From positions 186,001 through 250,000 of the forward strand of contig CDRNVI010000002.1 of the NCBI GenBank assembly GCA_977017575.1: 64,000 nt of DNA, in the 5' to 3' direction. Of the stretch, positions 55,736 through 64,000 are shown piece by piece (positions within the stretch are counted from its first letter, which is position 1; every line of letters starts with the position of its first letter). A program made the translations under genes and the position numbers. Under the pieces are notes generated by a model, which saw only the letters and a list, made by a program, of their open reading frames with translations, did no database searches and had not been told where the DNA came from. The DNA comes from Paramoeba atlantica (taxonomy: Eukaryota > Discosea).

Positions 55736-56704
55736 CTAGAAGTACCCCGTGTCATTTAACCCCACCCGCGGCACCCTCCACCCAGTCTCGATCAACTCAT
55801 ACACCCGACGCAACGCCTCGTTGTTTCGTCTCTCATACCCCATCGAGGTCGGGGCCCCATGCCCGGGCAGCACTGCTGTGTCATCGGGAAAATCCTCTAA
55901 CATGCGAAGCGAGTGGGCGAGTTGATCCCCGCACGCGTAGGGCAAATCTACGCGAGCGATGGAATCACGAAACAGTACATCCCCAGTAAATAGCAACCGT
56001 TCTGTCGGCAGGCTCAGCATCATATGCCCCGTAGAGTGCCCCGGGGTGTGGATGTACTGACACGGAATGTCCCCGAGCAAAAAGAACGCATCCATTCGTC
56101 GTGAGGCACACCCAATTAAGTAGTCGCCCTCCCCACGACGACCTGCGCTAATGTTTGGACAGGCCCGAGGGATGGGCATTTGCACCTCGGCCATGTCATA
56201 GCGTCGGTACCGCTGACACACCTGGGTCCATTTCTCCATCCATACCCCATCGACGGGGTTGTACGCGAAACGGGTATCCTGGCGATTTTTATCCCGAAGG
56301 TAGCAGAAAGGGTGAAGCCCGATGACGTTATCGATGTGAAGATGGGTGAAGAAAATAAATTTAAGCTCGTAGGCGGCGTTGTCCATGAAGGTTACCCAGT
56401 CATCAGGCCAGTCGTCTGACATGTCGATGAGAATGCATTCGTTTTTTTGCTGCTTCTCCGGGGGTGTTTTGGTCGCGATAAGCCATTGATTGGAGCTAAA
56501 ATTGTTAGCAAAGGCTCGGCGAAAAATGCGTACGTGTTTGGATTCGTGGTGTAACAAAATGTAATGCGTGTCCAGTCGGTCCTTGCGGGGAATCCCTGGA
56601 TTCCGTTCGGCTCTCTGCCATTTGAAGTGATCGATGGTCTGCGCATGAGCATTCGAATTTCCAATAAAAGGAATACCGCATCGAAGAAGAGAACGGCGCA
56701 ACAT
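55736..56704 (-). CDS. metallo-beta-lactamase-fold hydrolase
   Basis: This 322-residue protein has the MBL order of metal motifs: THLHIDN (120-126), TPGHSTGHM (about 220-228), FTGDVLF (about 239-245) and LPGHGAP (279-285). The first motif is normally HxHxDH, but here the last His is Asn126, so the second zinc site is altered. Similar folds include glyoxalase II-like and ETHE1-like thioester or persulfide hydrolases. The N-terminal RRSLLRCGIPFIG stretch could be an organelle presequence. Substrate unknown. A TATATAAAAG box lies about 100 nt upstream. Confidence 0.85.
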   Translation of the reverse strand: MLRRSLLRCGIPFIGNSNAHAQTIDHFKWQRAERNPGIPRKDRLDTHYILLHHESKHVRIFRRAFANNFSSNQWLIATKTPPEKQQKNECILIDMSDDWPDDWVTFMDNAAYELKFIFFTHLHIDNVIGLHPFCYLRDKNRQDTRFAYNPVDGVWMEKWTQVCQRYRRYDMAEVQMPIPRACPNISAGRRGEGDYLIGCASRRMDAFFLLGDIPCQYIHTPGHSTGHMMLSLPTERLLFTGDVLFRDSIARVDLPYACGDQLAHSLRMLEDFPDDTAVLPGHGAPTSMGYERRNNEALRRVYELIETGWRVPRVGLNDTGYF

Positions 56705-56802
56705 CAGTTAGATCAGATTCATCCGAATCTCATAACGTTCATTGTAAGAAACCAGAAAAAAAATTCATAAGTTGAATATGGAAAAGATTTTGCTGCGGGT
56801 TA

Positions 56803-56812
56803 CTTTTATATA
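56803..56812 (-). promoter_or_regulatory. TATA-like box of the metallo-beta-lactamase gene
   Basis: Minus-strand TATATAAAAG, about 100 nt before the ATG at 56,704; spacing is similar to the boxes before PSMA3 and the 2-hydroxyacid dehydrogenase gene. Confidence 0.4.
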
Positions 56813-56914
56813 TCCTATTTCACAAACATCACTGTTGAAATGGAACGTCTATCCGGGGATCATAGTTAGCTAAATTAACGGGGATACAATTAAATAAAGG
56901 AAAGTGAAGTAATC

Positions 56915-58495
56915 CTACTTCCATATCCTTATCGTCCGATCAACACTCACTGCGGCAAACTGCTTATGCACGGAACTCCATGCAATGTCTCTGACACAAA
57001 CCTTCGGCTCCGTTCGTTGCAGCACAACCTCTTTTTCCTTCGTATCCAACACAAACACCCCGCCCATCGCCCCCAACACCAAATACCTCCCACTATCCTC
57101 CACCCTCATCTTCCCACACTGCGCCGAGAACCGCACCTCCGGATGGGTCCACCGAAACAGCGGCACACTCTCCTGCCGTCTATCCCACCTCTGCACCACC
57201 CCATCCTGTCCACTGGAGTACATCCCATACTCCCGCACGGGACACAACTCCACCCCGAGCACCGCCCCTCGGTGATGGGCAGGGGCTCCCCCCACCTGCT
57301 CCTGCCTCGTCCTCCCCCCCGTTCGCGTATCCCACACCCGCACCCTCCCATCACTGTGCGCCGTCACCACCCCGCCCCAGGAAAACCCGGGAGGCACCGC
57401 GAGGTCGTTCACCCGGGAACCACTGGTGGCTCTCCACACCGTAGTCCCTCCCCCCGCAATATCCCACTTGCGCAGCCCCCCGTCACGGGTCGCGCTGTAG
57501 GCGTGGGAGGGGTCCCCGATCGAGGAGCCCGGACCCGCTCCCCCCGCGGCTACCGCTGCGCTCCCCCCCGAGCCCGCGACCACCGCGAGGGCGGTGATGG
57601 GGACCGCGGGGCCGGAGAGCTGGCAGCGGTACCGGCGGGAGGGGGCGTGGAGGACGACCACGGTGCCGTCCCAGCAGCCCGCGAGCAGGACCGCGGGGGA
57701 GCACGCGAGGGCTTGGATGGCACTGGAGACGACATGGGTGGTGGTGGGGGGCGTGGGCGTTGTCGTCGTAGTTGTACTTCTACTCGTTGTAGGGGTTAGT
57801 AGAGTGCGACTCGTTGTACGTAGTAGAGTACTCGAGGTACGGGTCGTACTCCTTGTAGTCATAGGGGTAGTTGTAGGGTTCGTTGTAGGGACAGTTGTAG
57901 GGTTCGTTGTAGTTGTAGGGGGAAAGGGGGTGCAATCGTACCAACACAGGGTACGGTCGGAGCCTCCGGTGACCAGAGCGGTGTGCTGGGGGCCGGAGAA
58001 CACGCAGGTGGTGAGGTCTCCGGGGGTGGGGGAGGGGGTGGAGAGGAGGAGGGTACCGGTGGGGGTGTAGGGGTCGTGGGTGGGGGTGGGGAGGGAGGGG
58101 GTGGGGTAGGAGAGGGTGGTATGGGAGGGTGGGTTTTGGGACTCCAGTTCGGTGATACGGCGTTGGAGTTTGGTGTTGGCGTCCTCGAGGTGGGCGACGC
58201 GGAGGAGGGCGTCGGTGTAGGCATCAGGTTGGATTCCGTCTTTTGTGGTTGGTGAGTCTGGGACATCCATTTTTTCTTTGAGTAAGTCGTATTCTTTGTG
58301 CCAGATCGTAGCTGAATCGCTGAACAATTCGTTTTGTCGTGTGAGGTGCGTTAACGATCTGTCGAAAGAATCGATTTGCTCCCTCATTGTAACAATGCGT
58401 TGTTCGATTACGTCCACATTAGATCTCCAATCGGCAATTAATGCTTTTAGGGCCCGTTGGTCAATTTCGTCGTTCTGTGTGTCTTTTGTGCTCAT
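56915..58495 (-). CDS. coiled-coil WD40 protein, Atg16-like
   Basis: From the Met at 58,495 (MSTKDTQND) this is 527 residues. An N-terminal coiled coil (about 10-120, EIDQRALKALIADWRSNVDVIEQRI) is followed by a low-complexity Thr/Pro-rich linker and a seven-bladed WD40 propeller ending VDRTIRIWK. The coiled coil plus WD40 order is that of Atg16/ATG16L, which places the Atg12-Atg5 ligase on autophagic membranes, but no Atg5-binding motif was verified. Other WD40 scaffolds are possible. The frame stays open to 58,663, but the added 56 residues are AT-rich and unlike the rest. The middle third of the gene is very GC-rich. Confidence 0.7.
   Translation of the reverse strand: MSTKDTQNDEIDQRALKALIADWRSNVDVIEQRIVTMREQIDSFDRSLTHLTRQNELFSDSATIWHKEYDLLKEKMDVPDSPTTKDGIQPDAYTDALLRVAHLEDANTKLQRRITELESQNPPSHTTLSYPTPSLPTPTHDPYTPTGTLLLSTPSPTPGDLTTCVFSGPQHTALVTGGSDRTLCWYDCTPFPPTTTTNPTTVPTTNPTTTPMTTRSTTRTSSTLLRTTSRTLLTPTTSRSTTTTTTPTPPTTTHVVSSAIQALACSPAVLLAGCWDGTVVVLHAPSRRYRCQLSGPAVPITALAVVAGSGGSAAVAAGGAGPGSSIGDPSHAYSATRDGGLRKWDIAGGGTTVWRATSGSRVNDLAVPPGFSWGGVVTAHSDGRVRVWDTRTGGRTRQEQVGGAPAHHRGAVLGVELCPVREYGMYSSGQDGVVQRWDRRQESVPLFRWTHPEVRFSAQCGKMRVEDSGRYLVLGAMGGVFVLDTKEKEVVLQRTEPKVCVRDIAWSSVHKQFAAVSVDRTIRIWK
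57740..57930. repeat. Thr-encoding tandem repeat inside the WD40 gene
   Basis: GTTGTAGGGTTCGTTGTAGGG-type units repeat with variation across this stretch of the coding sequence and give runs of Thr, Pro, Arg and Ser in the protein loop between two blades. Length variation between strains is likely. Confidence 0.6.
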
Positions 58496-59122
58496 CAAAT
58501 TCACGTCTCCTCCTATTGTTCTATTCGTACCGGAAATTTGCATGCTTGTGATTAACATCAAAATTGTACACTTGTTTACTTCAAGAGCAATGTTGTTTTT
58601 ATGATTTTCTAAGATTATCTGAGAACTTCTCAGATAATCTGACAGCTTCTCAGTGAGAAGCATGATGTCTTAGATATCATGCTGAAAGGTGAAGAAAAAT
58701 ATGGAATTAAAATATTTACAGAAAGGGTCTATCGTACGCTAGTAAGCACGTGATATCGGTTCACCCTGATTTATCTATTTTAGATTATGGACGTTCTTTC
58801 AAAGAGGATAAGTCAAGGGGCTAGAATTAGTTTTCTTCCCTCACTTATCTTCATCAGGGAGTTTCATGAGGCCTTCCCCATGGCCTCAGAATAAAGTCTC
58901 GAAAAACTACCGAGTAAGGAAGTCTCTCATTCGGATAAAGGTTCCACCTTTGGGATTTCGGCTCGACTGTCATGAGTTTCCCATGAAGAAGGTTCATTAG
59001 AGAGTGATAGTTGTCCACTAAAGAAAAAGGACATGGCGTAGCGATAGTGGATACTAGATAGATGTACTGATTGTTATAACACGGTGTATAGCACGGTTGT
59101 CTCTAGAACACTTGAAAAAAGT
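58496..59122. ncRNA. possible structured non-coding RNA region
   Basis: Between about 58,850 and 59,010 three hairpins follow each other: TGAGGCC-TTCCCCA-TGGCCTCA, AAAGG-TTCCA-CCTTT and TCATG-AGTTTC-CCATGA. There is no ORF. The sequence is less AT-rich than normal spacers. I could not match it to SRP, RNase P/MRP, U-snRNA or a snoRNA, and the strand is unknown. It may simply be a promoter region with palindromes. The part from 58,496 to 58,663 is the probable leader of the WD40 gene. Confidence 0.3.
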
Positions 59123-62100
59123 TCAAATTGAATGGTCAGGTGGCAAATATTGTTTGGGTGCAACATTTTGTCTAGTCTTCGTTTGGTGTTTCCGAAAGTT
59201 TTCTGACTTACCCATTCGTCTTCTTTGCTTTTGGTCCTGCACAGCTCTCAACCTTCTCACTCGCTCTTCTGTAACTGGGCGATAGCTTGCGCGTTCCGTG
59301 TCGGAAGTGCTTCCTGTCCTCTTTTGAGCATCATAAAATGCTTGTATGCTAGCAGCTGTGGTATGGGTCATATCTGAAGCTGATCGACCAAAGCGTAATA
59401 AAGGTTCCTCCGGCACTTCAAGCTGGCCTCTTTGGTACATTTCTTTGAAACGCTGCAGGTAGTCGTATTTCCGATTTTTATGGCCGGCAACAGATCGTGC
59501 TCCTATACCGTGCCGAGAGGCGAAGGCAAGTGTCTCAGTTTTGTGTGTCCGCAAGGTTTCGATAACATCCCTTGATTGGCTACTTTCCTCCTTTGCAATT
59601 TGCTTGGCCAACACCGACTCCGTATAAAGCTCTTTCTGTGCGGCGTACATTACCGGCGACATTGGTTGGGGCGAATCCGTGGTGACTGCATCCGATCTAT
59701 TGTTCTCAGAAGACACCAGTGTATCGGCACTTTGCATTGCATTCTCCATATCTTCATCATCCATATAAGGAGCCAGTGGATTGGTTCTGTCTTTCACCCA
59801 GACAAGCTCGCCTGCGTGCGGCAAGGAAGTACTGTGTTCCGCTACAGGCTTGCGACTGCCATCTTCATACACTTCATGAGGGAAAGCTTTGGCATCAGCA
59901 AGCTCAGAGGGTGTTTTTGCGTTTGTACTGTCGATTTCTATTTGCTCTGGTATTGTTCGCTTGGTCATGCCAACAGGCGCAAATGGGGTACTTTGTAATA
60001 GTGATGTTTCACCACGAGAGACCGCCAATGCCGCGTATTTTTTTAGCAAATTTCTTTCTCTCCATAACGTTGTATCCCACCCGAAGGCACCCAAGCGTTT
60101 TTCTGGATAGACATATCCAGATTCATCAATAGCCCATAGTGCCCCGGCAGGTTCGCTACCATCTGCTCGAAGTATTGGAAGAAGTTTGTTACGATCTCGT
60201 GGGTTTGGGATATCTTCCGGTTTCTTAAATTTCGAAATGATCCCAAGCTTTGCTAATGCTTGATTTTTTTCTTCAAAGGATTCGCCTCGCGGGGTTCCAT
60301 CATCGGATGGGCTATCAAATAACTTATGCTTCGTTAACGTATTGCTTTTCCATTTTTCCCAGTACTCTATCGGAGTATCCATCGGTGGCACGGGATCCAA
60401 GGAAGGGAGATTTTGCTCAGCATCAAATTTTCTAAGCTCCTTGTTAGACTGTTCCGTACTGCTGCCAAGAGGTCTCCGAAGATCATCTTTACAATGAAGC
60501 AAAGGATTTGTTGGATCGTAAACGACATCAGGGTCAACGCCATCGGGCGTTCCTTGTGTTCTATAATCTCCTCTAAAATTGGTTTGTTCCACGTCTCTAA
60601 GACCACGAAAACTCGGATGAATGTCACTTGAACTCTTTTCTTTTTGTGCATTCAACGAGCTTTCATTTTGATGATCCAACGGAATTTCATGCTCTGCAGT
60701 ACCTGAACCGTGCCGCTCTTCGTACTCTTCACGAGCCTGTTCCATTCTTCGGGAGCGTCTTCTCATATCTCTTGTATACGCAGCTTCCTCTGAGATATTT
60801 CGAATCCTTCGAAGAAGAGCAACAGTAGATGGATACCCTACCTTTTCCATTGCATCGAGGTAAGAGAGCGCGCGGGTTGTGCTGCCCTCCTCTCCAGATC
60901 GCAAATGCAGAAGAATCATATTTACATAGGCGGACTTGGGCAAAATCTTTTTTTGACCAACACCACCAGAAAGTGCTAGCTCTGCAAATACACTCTCAGC
61001 TCTGGCAACCTCACCTTTGCATAATGATAAAAATTTTAAATACGCAACGTAAGCCTGAGCTGGCTTCTCAGTGATGTTGTAATCGTTGAAGCTATGTGTC
61101 CATATTCTCATTCCTTTGTTGGACCACTCCTGAAAAAGTGTTAAATCATGGGCATAGTGTTCACCTATCATATGGATGATGCTGGCGTAAATGTGTAGCA
61201 AAGAACTAAGTGCACGGGATATCCAATGGGAAGTAAAACTGTCCTTCGATTTTAGTTTCATGGCTACAGCCAGATCAGAAGTTGTCTCATCTCCTGCTTT
61301 CACCAGTTTATCAGCTCCCTTAGAACGCGTGTGTATCAAGGCAAGTACACCCAGACAGGTTGTTTCTGCCTCCTTCCACAACCCGTTCTTTGGATGAGCA
61401 TTCTCTGCCTTAAAATTCTCATACTCAGCTTTTCGGATGGCATGACTATAGGCCGTAAGCACTGTAAGAAGGTGTTGAACTTGAAATTTATGCCCATTCT
61501 CTTGCAATTTTGCAAATAACTTTCTCAACGCTGACAAGTCACCACGATTTGCGCTCCCACACATCATGTAGAAAAACGTTTGATTGGACCACTCAAAACC
61601 CAAGATCTCCATTTTTCTTCCGTACTCGACCAGTAGAGCATGGTCCTTAGGTTGGCGTTGCAGTGCATAAAGCACTGCATCGAAACATTGACGTAGAGGC
61701 ATCATATTATACGCAGATTGCATGTGCTCGAACAACTCAACACACTTCATTACGCTGCTTTCCTTTGTTATATCGCGTGCATGAGCCCATAGCACAGCAG
61801 CAAAAGTTGCTTCGTCGGGTTCCAAGTTTGCCAACTCTCTCATGTGATCGTAAACCTGTATTGCGCTGGAGCAATCATGCGCCTGTACGAATCCGTGAAT
61901 AAGAATCGTCCAGGTCACACGATCTGGTGTCACGCCTTTCGATTTGGCTTCTTCTACTAAAGACATGCATTCATTGACTAGACCTTGATTAGCGTACATT
62001 GCTATAATAGCATTGTATGATATGATATTCTGGCCGCCCAGTCCCAGGGCCTTGGCTAGATCAAAAAGTGTTGCGGCGGCTTTATAGTTTCCGTAAATGC

Positions 62101-62728
62101 CAAGAGCCCGTATTGCGCTTTTGATACCTTCCGGGTCATAACTTAGTCCAAGATCATTAGCCATTAGGACAGCAAGCTCTTTGGAGCGCGCTGTGATGGG
62201 GGCGTTAAAATCTAAGTATGCGACAGGCATTCCATCCTCTGCTAACGGTTCGCTAGGCAGAAGAGACGCGTTTGTAGTAAATTGCGCCGATAATTTATTT
62301 GAGGAAGCTGGAGTTGAATTACCGTGTGTAACATCCTTAGATTCTTCATTCTGATCGCAGTTCTTCACATTTTTAGTCGAATCACTCGACGGCAGTAAAG
62401 GATATACTGAAATTTTATCTTTTCCGAGAACGTAGGGAGGATCATTTTGTATTTCTGAACAAAAATCAGCTAGTCTACGTAACCCGCTCTTGCAATTCTT
62501 TACGACGTTACGACTTTCGCCGCACGTATCGTCTTCCAGGGGGTACTGCCAGGCATATGCCCAGCGTTCGATCATATCATCCCATTTTTCTGTCTTTGGC
62601 GGGCGATAATCGGCCGGAAGAAAAGATTTTCGATAGAGTTGGAGCTCAAGTTCTTTTACAGAGGGCCCAAGAGCAGTGCGACCGCGAAGCGCGATGTGCT
62701 TTACCGCTTTAGCGTACGTAGAAGGCAT
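59123..62728 (-). CDS. pentatricopeptide repeat (PPR) protein
   Basis: This 1,201-residue protein has PPR motifs from about 220 to 420: NIISYNAIIAMYANQGLVNE, VTPDRVTWTILIHGFVQAHD and LEPDEATFAAVLWAHARD are successive 35-residue units. More degenerate units follow to about residue 640. The last 500 residues are polar, rich in Lys, Glu and Arg, with a very basic end (RAVQDQKQRRRMGKSENFRK). The N terminus (PSTYAKAVKHIALRGRTAL) fits a mitochondrial presequence. PPR proteins bind single-stranded organelle RNA; this one might be a mitoribosome component or RNA-processing factor. Confidence 0.85.
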   Translation of the reverse strand: MPSTYAKAVKHIALRGRTALGPSVKELELQLYRKSFLPADYRPPKTEKWDDMIERWAYAWQYPLEDDTCGESRNVVKNCKSGLRRLADFCSEIQNDPPYVLGKDKISVYPLLPSSDSTKNVKNCDQNEESKDVTHGNSTPASSNKLSAQFTTNASLLPSEPLAEDGMPVAYLDFNAPITARSKELAVLMANDLGLSYDPEGIKSAIRALGIYGNYKAAATLFDLAKALGLGGQNIISYNAIIAMYANQGLVNECMSLVEEAKSKGVTPDRVTWTILIHGFVQAHDCSSAIQVYDHMRELANLEPDEATFAAVLWAHARDITKESSVMKCVELFEHMQSAYNMMPLRQCFDAVLYALQRQPKDHALLVEYGRKMEILGFEWSNQTFFYMMCGSANRGDLSALRKLFAKLQENGHKFQVQHLLTVLTAYSHAIRKAEYENFKAENAHPKNGLWKEAETTCLGVLALIHTRSKGADKLVKAGDETTSDLAVAMKLKSKDSFTSHWISRALSSLLHIYASIIHMIGEHYAHDLTLFQEWSNKGMRIWTHSFNDYNITEKPAQAYVAYLKFLSLCKGEVARAESVFAELALSGGVGQKKILPKSAYVNMILLHLRSGEEGSTTRALSYLDAMEKVGYPSTVALLRRIRNISEEAAYTRDMRRRSRRMEQAREEYEERHGSGTAEHEIPLDHQNESSLNAQKEKSSSDIHPSFRGLRDVEQTNFRGDYRTQGTPDGVDPDVVYDPTNPLLHCKDDLRRPLGSSTEQSNKELRKFDAEQNLPSLDPVPPMDTPIEYWEKWKSNTLTKHKLFDSPSDDGTPRGESFEEKNQALAKLGIISKFKKPEDIPNPRDRNKLLPILRADGSEPAGALWAIDESGYVYPEKRLGAFGWDTTLWRERNLLKKYAALAVSRGETSLLQSTPFAPVGMTKRTIPEQIEIDSTNAKTPSELADAKAFPHEVYEDGSRKPVAEHSTSLPHAGELVWVKDRTNPLAPYMDDEDMENAMQSADTLVSSENNRSDAVTTDSPQPMSPVMYAAQKELYTESVLAKQIAKEESSQSRDVIETLRTHKTETLAFASRHGIGARSVAGHKNRKYDYLQRFKEMYQRGQLEVPEEPLLRFGRSASDMTHTTAASIQAFYDAQKRTGSTSDTERASYRPVTEERVRRLRAVQDQKQRRRMGKSENFRKHQTKTRQNVAPKQYLPPDHSI

Positions 62729-63191
62729 ATGTAGGGACTAATTTCGTCAAAGACGAAGTTTACGTAGGCAAAATATAGGTTTTTCAGAAGTATCTGGAAT
62801 AATCTTCAGAAGTGTTAATATTTCTCAAAGTGTTTTATCAGTCCTCTAGCTAGCCTTATTTGCATAATATTACTATTGAAGTACATCCGAAAATCGCATG
62901 TTTTCTATTTACAGGACTTTAATGCCGTTAAGTTCTACATGTGTATTTCGTTAATCTAGAAATTTTCTAGGTTGGGATCCTCCTATAAGCCTTATTAAGG
63001 TCTACCACGTACTATACAGTGCAGTATAAAGTCCACGAAGCTTCTACAAGAATCCTTAGAGCAATAGTAAACCCCTCACATACTGCGCATTATCTAGTAA
63101 GACTTTTTCTAAACTTGGGAAAACTCCCAAGGGATTGTTCGATCACGTTCCATAAAACCAGTAGAAGACAAGGAACAACGCCATAGCATTA
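62729..63191. other. intergenic, nothing recognised
   Basis: AT-rich spacer of 463 bp. A short run of partial repeats (TTCAGAAGT near 62,783 and 62,811) is the only structure; no gene or RNA recognised. Confidence 0.4.
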
Positions 63192-63833
63192 TTATGAGGC
63201 ATCTGAACTTTTTTCCGACGTCACATCGTCCATGCGCGCATCTACACATTTACGAAAGGCATCGACGATTGGAGCGCACTTCACGATTTCTTCCTTGTCA
63301 TAAACATTTCCCTTTTTCGATTCCCTAAAACATTTTTGGATAGCCACTTCCTCGTCTTGACAGAAAGGTTCGTGATACTGTTTTTCAAAAGACCCATCTC
63401 GCACAACGTCATGCAAAAGGTCTTGAATGAGATTCGATTCGTTCTCAATGTTCATGAGAATTTTTTCCGAATCAGTTAATTCTCTATTTCCTGATTTCAG
63501 CGCCCCCGAAGTGCAAGAATTCTTTTCTTGAGCAAAAGCTTTCGGCAACTCGAAAAATGATCCAATAAGCCGAGCTACGCTTCCTACTTCTTTTGTAATT
63601 GTGTCTTGGGCTAACTTTAATGTGGTTTGAAGAGTTCTCACACCTTGCACTTCTTGAGTTTTACCTGGAAGGAGCTCGGGATAATGCCGCAGACCTTTCG
63701 GAAACACATGCTCTTTGGACGCCAGACCCAAATTCACCAGTAGAAGTCCCACTTTTATTTGATCTTCGTGCTCTTTTCGAATATCATCCAGCATTCGAGA
63801 ACTGGAAGGATGATTCCAATTTCCACTTTCCAT
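63192..63833 (-). CDS. twin-CX9C (CHCH) protein, possibly MICOS Mic19-like
   Basis: This 213-residue protein ends in a CHCH fold: CQDEEVAIQKC and CAPIVDAFRKC (about 155-200) are two CX9C motifs spaced like those of intermembrane-space proteins oxidised by Mia40. A helical middle part (QTTLKLAQDTITKEVGSVARLIGSF) precedes it. The layout, with a long N-terminal helix region and C-terminal CHCH, resembles Mic19/CHCHD3 of the cristae-organising MICOS complex. Other CHCH proteins (assembly factors of complex IV) cannot be excluded. Confidence 0.75.
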   Translation of the reverse strand: MESGNWNHPSSSRMLDDIRKEHEDQIKVGLLLVNLGLASKEHVFPKGLRHYPELLPGKTQEVQGVRTLQTTLKLAQDTITKEVGSVARLIGSFFELPKAFAQEKNSCTSGALKSGNRELTDSEKILMNIENESNLIQDLLHDVVRDGSFEKQYHEPFCQDEEVAIQKCFRESKKGNVYDKEEIVKCAPIVDAFRKCVDARMDDVTSEKSSDAS

Positions 63834-64000
63834 TTAAAAAGTAGTATTTTCCTTTTCGTTCGAATAATCCCTGACGTTAAGTTAAACATTTCCGAAACTA
63901 ATGTCTTCCGTTTTAAGTGACGCCTGTAATTCCTCACTACATTAAATTAATGAAGATTGTTAATACAATGTACCATACTTTCTACTCATAAAAAGAAAGT
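63834..64000. other. window end, intergenic
   Basis: AT-rich sequence with no feature recognised. Confidence 0.4.

Noticed and set aside
57594-58070. 158-residue plus-strand ORF opposite the WD40 gene
   Set aside because: It is the antisense of a GC-rich coding stretch; the protein is a run of Val, Gly and Arg from repeats. The minus frame has clear WD40 motifs.
1-64000. CRISPR array, telomeric repeat, rRNA or virus-like element
   Set aside because: No regularly spaced direct repeats with unique spacers, no TTAGGG-type runs, no rRNA signature, and no reverse transcriptase, integrase, capsid or protein-primed polymerase motif was seen.

Overview
This window is nuclear DNA of a unicellular eukaryote. 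It carries about 34 recognisable protein genes and none shows an intron; each recognised family member is one uninterrupted ORF. The products are eukaryotic: a 20S proteasome alpha subunit, STT3 oligosaccharyltransferase, DMC1 recombinase, SRPK and Ste20-type kinases, SBDS, CacyBP/SIP, prohibitin, a small Tim chaperone, a twin-CX9C MICOS-like protein, PPR and other helical-repeat organelle proteins, IMPACT, and an Atg16-like WD40 protein. An aerobic mitochondrion and meiotic capacity are implied. The lineage cannot be fixed from sequence alone. Every convincing gene reads on the minus strand, which recalls the unidirectional clusters of dinoflagellates and their relatives or of kinetoplastids. 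Several genes nevertheless have their own TATA-like box and pyrimidine-rich leader.

Layout. 1-8,340 is a repeat-rich, gene-poor zone holding one intact PIF1-type helicase gene (2,217-3,968), transposase-like scraps, GTAC- and GGGGG-containing inverted-repeat elements and a tRNA-like (SINE-like) block. 8,344-9,522 is a nucleostemin-like protein with degenerate GTPase motifs. 9,710-11,881 is a well-delimited DNA transposon with terminal inverted repeats, a 6-bp target duplication and two overlapping ORFs, the second ending in a hAT-like dimerisation domain. 11,880-17,850 is again intergenic and full of miniature inverted-repeat elements, interrupted only by an IMPACT/YIH1 gene; a 2.45-kb inverted-repeat element fills 15,062-17,514. 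From 17,851 to 26,758 come a helical-repeat protein, STT3, a ZCCHC10-like protein, an RMND1/DUF155 membrane protein and a histidine acid phosphatase, with a 779-bp foldback element between them. A 2-kb repeat patch (26,760-28,838) precedes the dense gene array 28,839-63,833.

Functionally the array is mixed housekeeping with a clear mitochondrial theme: MSS51-like MYND protein, RMND1-like, Tim9/10-like, prohibitin 1, two large helical-repeat proteins, a PPR protein, a CX9C protein and a possible HMG-box protein. Base composition is uneven. PSMA3, the MscS channel, the 5' half of a 2-hydroxyacid dehydrogenase and the middle of the WD40 gene are sharply GC-rich islands in otherwise AT-rich sequence. 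Two miniature elements share TA-flanked CAGGGG...CCCCTG ends, and one of them abuts the promoter of the MscS gene. I saw no retroviral, Polinton or other capsid-bearing element, no CRISPR array, no rRNA and no intact tRNA.
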